This document shows positions 1 through 9,600 of a stretch of 29,395 bases of DNA, piece after piece. The stretch is from positions 1 to 29,395 of the forward strand of contig JALJEE010000564.1 of NCBI GenBank assembly GCA_023231475.1, written 5' to 3'. Below the pieces are notes generated by a model that made no database searches, was not told the origin of the DNA, and worked only from the letters and a program-made list of their open reading frames with translations. How positions within the stretch are numbered: the first letter of the stretch is position 1; every line of letters starts with the position of its first letter. This stretch comes from Seison nebaliae (lineage: Eukaryota > Rotifera > Pararotatoria > Seisonacea > Seisonidae). The position numbers and the translations under genes were made by a program.

Positions 1-205
1 TTTTTCTGCCGTTATTACTCGATAAACTATCCTCTTTCACTTGATCATTCTTTATCGTTGACCTCCAATTTTGATATTTCTTACCATGTCCCTGAAGCTC
101 TCAAACAATTTGTTGAGACGGGCAGGAATTTAATTTCAAATAACTCCTTTAAGGAGTTATCTTTTTTTCTTTTCAATTTACCCCGCGGGGATTTGCTATA
201 AATAA
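1..205 (+). mobile_element. LINE 3'-end fragment (C-terminal coding end), tentative
   Basis: Frame 1 is open from the window edge to a TAA near 199-201, giving about 66 residues that end in the pattern FFLFNLPRGDLL. The final residues and the A-rich stretch that follows the stop resemble the end of the better LINE copy at 25025-25597, whose last residues are LHLFLLYLDGNFNQ before its TAA-rich tail. The resemblance is short and the body of this piece is clearly more diverged, so it may be a different LINE family or an unrelated reading frame. It is cut by the window edge. Confidence 0.3.
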
Positions 206-299
206 AAAAAAAGAAACTTTAGACATATATTAAGAAACAATACACGATCAATTTGAGACCTATTTTATAAAGATCGATTCTGACTTACAACGGAATGGT

Positions 300-570
300 A
301 AGCGTTCGCATCCACCGTTGGACTTCCGTTGGTAAGAATTATCTCCACTTGATTGGTGGAGATGAGATGACGGTTGAGATTGACGAAACAGTGGTGAGGA
401 GAAGGAAATATAATCGCGGACGGCTAAGAAAAACTCACTAATATTGGATTTTTGGTAGTATTTGTCGAGAGAATAAGGAGGTCTTTTTCGAATATGTTGA
501 AAAAAGAAATCGTCAAACATTAGAAGAAGTTATTCGACGGAGAATAAAATCTGGAAGTATTGTATATACT
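300..570 (+). mobile_element. Merlin / IS1595-type DNA transposon, transposase fragment
   Basis: Read in the frame of the ATG at 295, this stretch gives LIGGDEMTVEIDET, then RRRKYNRGR, then YWIFGSI, then a segment ending in TLEEVIRRRIKSGSIVYT. This order (IGG, VEIDE, RRKYNRGR, W-x-FG, then R-x-x-TL and I-x-x-GS) is the known pattern of the DDE transposase of the IS1595/ISXO2 group, called Merlin in animals. The first catalytic Asp lies in the VEIDE motif. One in-frame TAA falls just before the YWIFG motif, where related proteins have a residue, and the N-terminal third and the last catalytic residues are not seen. This is a dead fragment. No terminal inverted repeats could be assigned. Confidence 0.75.
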
Positions 571-588
571 ATATACATATAGTATATA
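563..588. repeat. 12-bp perfect inverted repeat with 2-base loop
   Basis: TATATACTATAT (563-574) and its exact reverse complement ATATAGTATATA (577-588) are separated only by AC. It sits directly after the Merlin transposase fragment. It could be a decayed element end or a simple AT palindrome. Confidence 0.7.
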
Positions 589-960
589 GGTTAGTACCTA
601 AGTTTTGTATTTTTTCTTAATTTTTTGCTTAATTTTAATTGACATGTGACGAGCAAATAATTGACATAATAATTTGGCGGCTCATACGAGTATGAAGTTG
701 TAAATCATTCCAAGAATTTCGTCAATCCTGGCGAGTCCTAAAGAAGGATATGAAAGTTAATATTAATATTTTATTATTTTTTTAAAATTTTTTTTTTAAT
801 AGTCATGCGGACACACAACTAGTAAAAAAACTTGATCGATCGAATTTCAGAGGCGACCCAAAAGCAAAAAAAGAAAACAAAAATTTTTGAATTTGATAGC
901 CGAATTTCAAGGAGATTTGGAAAACCTGTCTTAATTATGGTTATGTCTTAATTCTACCTA
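589..960. other. Intergenic AT-rich stretch, no gene seen
   Basis: No open frame or recognisable element. The minus-strand USP-like gene ends at 961, and a TTTATT at 770-775 (AATAAA on the minus strand) is a possible polyadenylation signal for it. Confidence 0.5.
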
Positions 961-2406
961 TTATGGTTTCTCGGTTCTTTCTAATAAAATAGACACCACA
1001 TGTTCGAATTTAAACACAGACCAAAAAACTTGTTCATCCTCTATATTTATGACTATGTCATCGTTTAATATTATCCAGTGATTATCTTTTCTTGTAACGC
1101 TGAAGAAATGACAAGGTACCATGCTCGGGTCAAATGGTATTGGGAAATTCTCGTGTTGATAAAAGCAGATATTTTGCATGAAATCTCTTAAATCATTTTC
1201 CAGTGTTCGCGCCAAAGCAACCAAATCCAATCGTCGTTTAACAATTGTTAAATAGTCCATCAAATTACTGAACATATTTGCTTCACATTGTCTTATTTCG
1301 GCTTTATCTAAATTGATAACTCGTAACCTATGACGTCCTAACATAAGGTCAACATTTACACGATTTTCTTCCACATCAATCGATACAAAAGTAATTCCTG
1401 TAACTCTGTATAATAATTCTCTAGCTTCATAGTGAAAAATGTGTTCCAAATTAGTTTGATTGAAATTTAAGGGCAATTTCTCCCCTCGACGATCATAAAC
1501 TATTTCCAAGTTCTCACAAAAAAACCGATTGACCTGGCGTGTGTTACCGTTCAACTGTTCGAGGCATTCGAAAAAATTTTGGTAAGTGAGTGGATGTAAT
1601 TCCTTTGTAAGTAAAGTCTCAGAATTGATTGCAATATGTTTCGGTTCCAAATTATTATTCTCCATATAATTCCTTAACTGTTGGGTAACCGAGCGATCCA
1701 TCATATGAAGAAAATTAAGAGGTAATCTGTTATAGTTAAGTATTGACTCGTGGTCCTCCAACCAGAATATACTAAGGAAATCTATCTCATTATAATATGT
1801 AGCCTCTAATCCTTGGAACTTAAATATTTCCTCTGTTGACTGTCTTGGATGAAAAAGATCTTTCAATATGCGTTCCCAAGCTTTATATGGAAAACCCATA
1901 ACTTTTTGTTCACGAATTTCATGACAACAAGATTCTACTATATCCCCAGAAGGTATTGGTCTACTCCTCCGGTTTAAGCAAACTGTTTCAAGATAACTTT
2001 TTAACAAATAATATTCACCAGCAAAACCAAAAGTAGTCGGTGGACTAAATCTACGTTCCTTCGTGGTCATGAATTTATCACGCAGCAAATCACCTGCAGT
2101 AATCAGGGGTAATAGGGGCCGTCTATTCTCTATATAAGGATCACGCTTAACATTATGCATAAAATTTCTTATAAACACTGAGTCTTTAGTTTCCATATTT
2201 CTTATTTCGGCCATTAATAAATTGGAAGATATTATTAGCGCAAATACCGCGTTGGGTAAACAAACACCACATCTAGTCGGATTATTGCAACCCTGAAGCA
2301 CTACATCTTCCGGATTGCGATGCCTGATATTTAAACTGTTTAACAATTCTCTCTTGTCAGAGAGGTCTTTATAGGGAAACTCAACTATTCTTTCGGTACC
2401 GCTCAT
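961..2406 (-). CDS. USP-A: USP-like (papain-fold cysteine protease-like) family protein, 481 aa
   Basis: Intronless gene, start ATG at 2406 (MSGTERIVEFPYKDL), which matches the start of the other three family members in this window. I do not recognise the family by name. Near the N terminus it has CGVCLPNAVFALI (Cys about 49), similar to the Cys box of ubiquitin-specific proteases (C-x-x-N-x-V/A-x-x-L). Near the C terminus it has CHFFSVTRKDNHWIILNDD (His about 433), which fits the USP His box: H, then W 11 residues later, then N/D at +15 and +16, and a closing EHVVSILLER like the USP end xxAYxLxYxR. No zinc-finger CxxC pairs and no signal peptide or membrane segment are seen. If it is active it would act as a cytosolic deubiquitinase-like protease, but that is inference. 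It is the only family member in the window on the minus strand and lies alone, 10.5 kb from the tandem array. Confidence 0.85.
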   Translation of the reverse strand: MSGTERIVEFPYKDLSDKRELLNSLNIRHRNPEDVVLQGCNNPTRCGVCLPNAVFALIISSNLLMAEIRNMETKDSVFIRNFMHNVKRDPYIENRRPLLPLITAGDLLRDKFMTTKERRFSPPTTFGFAGEYYLLKSYLETVCLNRRSRPIPSGDIVESCCHEIREQKVMGFPYKAWERILKDLFHPRQSTEEIFKFQGLEATYYNEIDFLSIFWLEDHESILNYNRLPLNFLHMMDRSVTQQLRNYMENNNLEPKHIAINSETLLTKELHPLTYQNFFECLEQLNGNTRQVNRFFCENLEIVYDRRGEKLPLNFNQTNLEHIFHYEARELLYRVTGITFVSIDVEENRVNVDLMLGRHRLRVINLDKAEIRQCEANMFSNLMDYLTIVKRRLDLVALARTLENDLRDFMQNICFYQHENFPIPFDPSMVPCHFFSVTRKDNHWIILNDDIVINIEDEQVFWSVFKFEHVVSILLERTEKP

Positions 2407-2690
2407 TCTACTGTAGCAAAAAAAAATCAGAAAATGAAACTAAAAGATTAAAATGTCCAATTTTACCGTGCTAAATTTGTACGAATTTATACTACGGTAA
2501 ATAGCTTGTTTTAACTAATAAAATAATATATAAATAACTAACAATAATAATAATAAACATATAAATATAAGTGTAAATAAACGCGAATAATTGTTCCGAT
2601 ATTTCTGTCGAGTCTTTTGCGATTCACTTTAGTTCGTACATAACATTGTACATTAATTTCGAGAGCTATCGTTCAATTGGATCTTTCTTC
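2407..2690. other. Intergenic, presumed 5' flank of USP-A
   Basis: AT-rich, with short runs of AATAAT around 2545-2565. No gene is seen. The promoter of the minus-strand gene should lie here, but no clear element can be named. Confidence 0.4.
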
Positions 2691-2960
2691 CTTCGACAAT
2701 TTCATTTCATGTTCCTCTCATGACGTCTATGAATTCACTATTCTCTGAATACCATATTTTTATGTACTCAACGTTCATTCTTGTCGATCGACCATGCCTA
2801 CAATCGTCTTATCAGGAGATTAATCGGTTGTTTTCACAGATGTAACCTTTCTCTGCTTTTCGCAACAGTTGGTCTGCCGATTCTCTTTTGTCGTCACGTT
2901 TTTATCGACAAAATATTGGTGGTCGTGAATACGATGAAAACCTTACAGTGAATCATTGTT
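2690..2960 (+). mobile_element. LINE fragment (region C-terminal to the reverse transcriptase)
   Basis: The piece reads AYNRLIRRLIGCFHRCNLSLLF in one frame and aligns, at base level as well, with the LINE copies at 25025-25597 (SYNRLIRRLVCCFHTCNRSL) and, reversed, at 11215-12062. The match starts near 2720 and fades near 2935. Neither the reverse-transcriptase core nor the TAA tail is present here, so it is an internal fragment left by decay or rearrangement. Confidence 0.7.
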
Positions 2961-3620
2961 ATAATGACGAAATTGGCAAGGAGCAATAACATCGTGGTCG
3001 AGTTTGTTGGATATGGTGTAATTCGAAAGAAATTATGGGTATTCCCTGGTAGTATTCCTGTAATATTAATGAATTAGTGGTCGTAGTGGTGTTGTAAAGA
3101 AATTATGAATTTGTGGCTGTGGCTCAGGTAGAAATCAATGAGAAACGAAGCCAACAATAAGATGAGTGATTATATTATTAAGATCAATTTTTTAATAATA
3201 GTTATGTTATTCTTTAAGTTTGTTGTTTGGTGATTTCCTTTCTAGGTTTCTATGTTCACAATTTTGTAATTAGTAAACTATCTTCAATTATAGATGAAAT
3301 CCAATAAAATTTATAAAAAAGTTGAACAGTCCTATAGAAATAGGTTTATTGAATCTTCTTAATTAAAAACTGGTTTAGAACTATCTTCTTTTGATAAAAG
3401 TGAATTCAGTTCTGTTATTTTCAGTGCCTAATTTAACTCCTGTCATGTTTGAGAAAATTTAGGTAACATCTTTCTGATTATTTCTAAATTGATGAAGTTA
3501 ATAGTCTATTTATAAATAGAAAATATTAGCCCTCTTTTCATCTAAACATCAATACCTTCATGAAGGAGATATTGTGGGTCACCCGTTTTATATGAACCTT
3601 GTTACTTAGGCATAAGTTAC
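2961..3620. other. Intergenic, no gene seen
   Basis: AT-rich, no convincing open frame or repeat. At 3550-3610 there is a weak echo of the flank sequence at 3640-3720 (both contain a GAAGGA-TATT-TG run followed by a TTTTAT-TGAAC run), perhaps an old tandem duplication, but the match is poor. Confidence 0.4.
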
Positions 3621-3627
3621 TAATTAA

Positions 3628-4945
3628 AAACAATAAAAACAGTCTTCAAGAAGGATATTTGTAGAATGTTGCAGGTGGTTCAATTAATGTACCTGTTTTA
3701 TTTGAACATTATTATTTTGGAATGAACATCAATAATATGAAAAATAATTTGTTACACATATTTCCTTCAAAAATGAGAAGGATGACCAATTGTCCAATAG
3801 TTTTGTTAATTGCTTATTATATGACAATTAATTGTCATACGATAAACTTAATGTTTTGTTTGTTTACTAATAGTTATCGATCAAATTTGATCGATAAAAG
3901 AAATTTAAATGTTACTCCAATAAACATAATTAAGATTTATTGATAAGCATTTGATTCGAAGGTTACATAATTAAATTCCAATTATCATGCAGACAAAATT
4001 CATGAACCAATTGCTTTATATTCACTAAAAATCTTGAATTGTAAGAACGAATTGTAATTTAAGAATATTTTGAAGAAAGAAAATCATCGAAGAAAATGTT
4101 CAATATTTTCATTGTATTACTTCTGATTAACTGGCAATTAAATTTTGTTTCCAATAAACAAGTACCAAGTTCATTTTCTTTCCTAATCATTTTTAACTTT
4201 ATTCTTTCGTAAGTACTATGTAAGGAGCCACCAAAAGTGATGGGTAATTTATATATTTCTTGGACGTTCCGACAACAAATTCAAGGTGACGACAGATTCC
4301 ATAGTGGAAGCTATTTGGAATTCAAATGTCAACCAGGATATAAATTGGGTAATCTGAAAGATGATTTAGATCTAGTTAGATTCACTTGTTCGCAGGAAGA
4401 TGGTTCTTGGAAAAGTGACGTTACCGAATGGCCATTATCCTGCAAAAGTTCTAAGAAGCAATGCGATGCTTATCCTAATGTTGTCGGGGCTTATTTGGCT
4501 AATAGATATAATTTTCGACTGGCAAAAGATTCAGAAACTACCATGCGTACAGGAAGTTATATCGTTTGGAAGTGCTATAACGGTTATTATATGGAAGGCT
4601 CGTCAAAAATGGAATGTAAAGAAGATGGAACATGGAGTACAGCTCCGAAATGTGAAGGTTTACTGTCGTTTAACATAAAGTTTTTGTTTTTGGAATTGTT
4701 TGATAGAATTCCCAGATTGTGATAATCCTTCAAAAATACAAATCGACGGAATGAGAAGTACTAGAACATATACAGTATGGAACGCGGTCCGTACTAAGAG
4801 AGTTACTGGAACATATGTACAATTTACTTGTCTCAATTCTGGTTCACCAAAATTAGAAAATGGCGGGAAGATGTTGTGCACCAATGGGAAATATGAGCCC
4901 GATTTTAGGAAAGGAAATTCGTGTTCATAACCGAAGAACCAAAAT
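3628..4945 (+). repeat. Segmental duplication, left copy (CCP gene with its 5' flank)
   Basis: From AACAATAAAAACAGTCTTC on, this segment matches 19290-20660 with small gaps: the 5' flank, the signal-peptide exon, the first intron and the first three CCP modules. The match stops just past the stop codon of the left gene, around GAAGAACC. Flanks further out do not match. The two copies differ by scattered substitutions, a shorter flank on the right around 19450-19550, and an intron present only on the right. Confidence 0.85.
4096..4930 (+). CDS. Short secreted CCP/sushi-module protein, 3 modules, 246 aa
   Basis: Three exons are inferred: 4096-4168, 4214-4657 and 4707-4930, with introns of 45 and 49 bp, both in phase 1 with GT-AG ends. 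Exon 1 encodes a hydrophobic secretion signal (MFNIFIVLLLINWQLNF). Exon 2 encodes two CCP modules, each with four Cys and a typical GYxxEG...GTWS...PKC ending in the second. Exon 3 encodes a third module that lacks the usual Trp (CTNGKYEPDFRKGNSC). The first donor is GTTCAT: the alternative GTACC site is not conserved in the right-hand copy (ATGCC), which supports the choice. No membrane segment follows, so a secreted product is likely. CCP modules bind proteins or glycans; the partner is unknown. It is a partial copy of the gene at 19732-22238: the stop occurs where that gene continues. AATAAA at 5078-5083 is a fitting polyadenylation signal. Confidence 0.75.
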
Positions 4946-6659
4946 GAAAATCATCTAAAAAGAACTAAAACTATTTTTGTAGCTAAGTCCATATTCTCTT
5001 ATGGACAGAGCTAAATCAGATCTAACAGAAATATAAGATCAGAAAAAGAAAAGAGAACATTATTCATTATTATTTAGAATAAACTTTGAATCTTCCTTAA
5101 TTTTATATACTTCGTTCAGAAATTTTACAAACTATCATGATACATGGTAAAACTTAGCCGGCCTAAGCCCTAAATGAGGCCAGCCTAAATTTCTGTTCGG
5201 AAATTTTAACACCAACATAAATTATTTTATTTTTTATGAATAAAACAATTTCCTTTATGCTGATTTCAAATTTCAATGAAAGTACATGTAGAACATTAGT
5301 TTATTTGCAAAAAATGATTATTTACGATAGTATCAACTTGTTGAAATTTAGCAATTTGCTATAGGAAACTATAGCTATATTAGGCTAATAGGTCTACTAC
5401 TTTATTCTGATAGAAATCCATATAATTATCCTAAATTACAGTGAAGATAAATGAAAAAATGAATACCAATGAATTTCACAAGCGACAGCAGACGAACATA
5501 TTACGATATAACGATTAAATAATCGATTAATTAACAAACTTAATTTTTCTCTCCGTTTGAGATTCAAAAATCATATTTTTGGTCGAGAAATTTAAAAAAT
5601 AACTAACAAGTAAGTTTAAGTAAAATATCTGGTTCTAGCATGAAAAAGTGATACAGAATATAAAAAACTTCTTTTAAATATTGAGCATTTTTCGAAAAGG
5701 GTTTTTTTGCATTGCCTAAGAAATTTTTGCAAATACTATCAGGTACTATTGGATATCCATAAACATTTCTCTTACTGATTTCACAGATTTTATTACTTCA
5801 TATGACGCCACCTCTTCGCTATCAACCGATCATGATTCCCTAGATCAATTACCACATTATATTGATATCGAGGACGATAATAATTTTTTCTGTTATTTTT
5901 CATTTTAATCCCTACGGAAATTCTAATTAAATAAATTAAATTAACTTTAAAAGTTGACTCAAATATTAATATTTCATATGAACTAATCTGATTTATCGCT
6001 ATATGAGTGAGATATGAGCTAAGAAGAAATAGCGACAAATTCACTATTGTTTTAGTGAAAAGATTAGTTTTAATATCAAACAATTGTTTGATATAGACTT
6101 AAAGTGATATTAGGAATAAAGTAGACTAGTATTTAATTTTCTTCCTTATTTATTAGACTTTATTTTTAGATTATGTGTCATTTTTTCAGTTTTTTTGACG
6201 ATTGCAAAAACAAGTGATTCACTTGTAAGATATAATCTGAACGAACATTCTCTTTTTACGTTCGTTATTAGTATTATTTCACGTTGAGGAATACGTTTAT
6301 TCGTAAGATAAAACTCAAATCATAGTTCTTAAATCTAACATCAGACGTTTTTATATGTAAAATTACATTGAGAAATTTCCTTTTTTCAAAAACGTACGAA
6401 AAAAATTTATTAAAGCTTCTAATTTCATTCAATCAATTCTAATTCAAAATATTCAAGAGACATTTAGAAGTTTCATCAGTTCTTAAACTTTAGCTTTAAT
6501 TATAAATTTCAAAAACTTTTTTTTTCTTGGTACATCATCAAACTATTCTATATTCAATTGAAGAAAGATAATTTGGAATATTAGTACACAATATAAAATT
6601 TTCATAATAAACAACAGATATTTCAATTGATAATCAAAAATCCATTAAAACCGTTGAGA
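4931..6659. other. Intergenic 1.7 kb, no gene seen
   Basis: It holds the 3' flank of the short CCP gene (AATAAA at 5078-5083), a small GC-richer patch around 5153-5190 with repeated GGCC and CCTAA words and two TTCxGAAATTTTA words on either side (about 5115 and 5199), and a perfect palindrome at 6073-6094. An open frame on the minus strand at 5793-6083 has no recognisable content. The CAP-G promoter should lie at the right end. Confidence 0.45.
6073..6094. repeat. Perfect 22-bp palindrome
   Basis: ATATCAAACAA followed directly by its reverse complement TTGTTTGATAT, centred on CAATTG at 6083/6084. It lies about 570 bp upstream of the CAP-G start. It could be a dimer protein binding site or chance in AT-rich DNA. 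Confidence 0.7.
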
Positions 6660-9600
6660 ATGGTTCGAAGAATTGGTCGAAATAAAAAGAAGAATAAACC
6701 AGTGGAAGATGATAATAGTATTTTCGTTTCGGAATTTACTGAATTACTTAATGGAATATTAGAAGAGAACGTTCAAAAGAGAGATGCGATCGATCGATTT
6801 TTTAATTTCAAAAATGAAAATCCGAACAATTTCCTTCAAATAGTCAAAAAATCGATAATCGTCGCTATGGAGGCAGTGACGGTGGGAAAGAATCATCAAT
6901 ATCATGAAATCTTGACAGGATTATGTGTAAAGGAATTGTTGGATGATGGTTTCCTCCAAGATCCTCTTCTCAGTGTCACTACACAACAATTAGAAGAGAC
7001 TGCTGGTTCCACCGTTCTCCACATGAATCGAATTCCAGATACATCTTTCTGTTACGGATTATTGCAGATGTGTTGTTCGGAACAATTGATTCGAAATTGT
7101 CGAGCTATTTATCGTCATTTAACGGCACATTTAATCAGTATAATTCTTCTCGCTCTTCCCACTCGAATTAATATCGAAGGGAATTTATATTCGATTTTAT
7201 TACGATCAATTCATCAACTTCTCCACGACGACAATATTGACGTATTGAAAGAAATTTCGAAAATTCTGCGTCGTTTCCAAAATCCAAAAGATCCTCTATG
7301 TCCAATCATGACTGTGATGAGACAAATGTTGAACGATGAAAATTTACCAGATCGAATTCGTATCGTTATCGCTCCTCAAATTAAAATGGTTTCGTCCAGT
7401 GTTGAGCCACTTCTCAAAACGTTAGTTTGGACGGAAGATAAAGAATTAAAGACAATCATCTATTCGAAAATGGGAGAGAAATCAATTCTCCGATGTCTTC
7501 GATCGAAATATTTGAAAGATTTATTGAGATTAACATCGTTGGAGAAAGATCGATCTATTCGTCAATCGATTTATGATAATTTTCTTTTAACTTGGATAAA
7601 AAGAGAAATGAATGAAACAAATAATCATTATCGTCAAGAAAGTATGATGTCACAATCGACAATTGATGGAACTTATCATTCGATGATGGAGGAGTCAATT
7701 CTCATTGAAAGAATGACTCACATCGAAGCGTTAACGAAAATTTTGATGTTTCTCGACGCCTCACATGAAACGAGACAATTTTTATTAATCAAACGATCGA
7801 AAGCGACAAATTATCATCGAATTCTTCAATATTTTTTTGACGACGAAAAAATGTTAGAGATGTTAATAAACGAAATAAAATTAGATGAATTTCATATGAT
7901 GCCATCATCATTGGTCAATACCACGACGTCATTCATCTGGTCAAGTTTAGTTTTCTTCATTGGAGATAAACAGAGGAAAAATTACAAAATTTCAAATGAA
8001 CATCTTCTTGAACGATTAGTACCGTCACCTGTTGATTTATGTCAATTTATTGGGAGATATGTCTATGAAGAAACGAAGAAATGTTTAAAATCATCAGGAG
8101 AACTTTCCGTTTATCCGATCACTGTTGTTGTATCCAATTTATTAAATATTCTCAATTATTCAAATCTCATCGATGGAACATATGCAAGAGCGATAACTGA
8201 ATTATTTAGTTTATTAATTCCATTTCTTTATTGTGATTTCGACGGATTATTCGCTCGAACTATCATTCAATTATTATATAGAATTTATGGTCACAAAGAA
8301 TTATTTTCAAATCTAATGAATATCGTTAATGATTGTATGAGTCCGATAACGAATGTGGAATTTGTTAAGAAATACGGAAGATTAACCAATCAAATGGAAA
8401 ACGGTGAAACTGATGAATTTGAAGAAAAAATATTTTTCGAAAATTTGAATAATTCTCAAAATGAGGAACATGAACCAACGGAAAGAGAAGAATTGAAAAT
8501 TCTACTTTTGATGAAAGAAGCGGCGAGATTATTCGGTCAATTGAAGTCACGAATCAATTCCAATATTTTCGTTTCGATTTTTCATAGTGTCATCGAACCA
8601 CGATTGCAATCATCCAAACGAATAGTTCGACAACGAACATTCTCTTGTTTGGGATCTATGTTGCTCGCCAATCATCGTAATATTACTTGGTCAGATCAAT
8701 TTGAATTGACGTCACCATCAAACAGGAAAAATATGATACCAAATAATCTCGACACTCACGAAGATTTTTTTGATGTGATGGAGAAGATGTTGGACGATGA
8801 TGAAGAGAGAGAAGAAATAGAAGAAATAGAAGAAGGAAATGGAAAAGAAAAAAAATTTTCAAAAATCGAAATTGTTTCTTTGAAAATTTTGGCAAATGCT
8901 CTCGCCACTAATGATCGAACTGTCCGAATATATTGTATGGAAACATTGAGTGAATTATGTGTACTTCTTCCATATCAATTACTTCGTCACAATGTAATGA
9001 ATGAAGAGAATTTAGAATTAATGAAAAGATTGATAGGAACATCGACATATATAAGATGTGTCATACCATTATCAACGATGATCGAATTTACAAAAAATTT
9101 CGATAATAAAAATGTTCGTGAAATTCATGAAATTCTCCATTCTATTCATTTGTTTATGTTCTTTCATTCGTTCGCTAATAATAAACAGAAAATGGAAAAT
9201 GATTTAAATCGATCTAAAGGTCAAGATGATAGTATTATCCAACGGAAAACGGAAATTGATGAATTTTCACATGTCTTCCTCCTCTCCGATTGGATGGAAC
9301 AATGTATCAGTTCACATCTCGTCGCTTTTCTCAACAAATTCGATTCATTATCATCACCAGTAAGTAGTGTAACTTTCCATGCATATTTCGAATATGATTT
9401 AGTTCAAACATTAATTCATCTCCATCAACGTACTTTAATTTTCGATATCAATTTCATTTCTTCCATGATCTATATTCATATCGTTCTACCTGATAAATTA
9501 TCATTTCTTCATGATTTAAATGAGAAATTTATCGATACCTATTTCTCCTCCAATATCATTCATCAACAATTAACGAGTAAAAATATTGAGGAAATTTGGG

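Noticed and set aside
563-588. Terminal inverted repeat of the Merlin fragment
   Set aside because: The two arms are 2 bases apart on one side of the fragment, so they do not bracket it.
3722-3943. Small open frame of 73 codons upstream of the short CCP gene
   Set aside because: It lies in the duplicated 5' flank, and the frame is not kept in the right copy (around 19380-19510), so it is not a conserved gene.
5793-6083. Open frame of 96 codons on the minus strand
   Set aside because: No recognisable motif, low-complexity AT-driven composition and no second copy to test it against.
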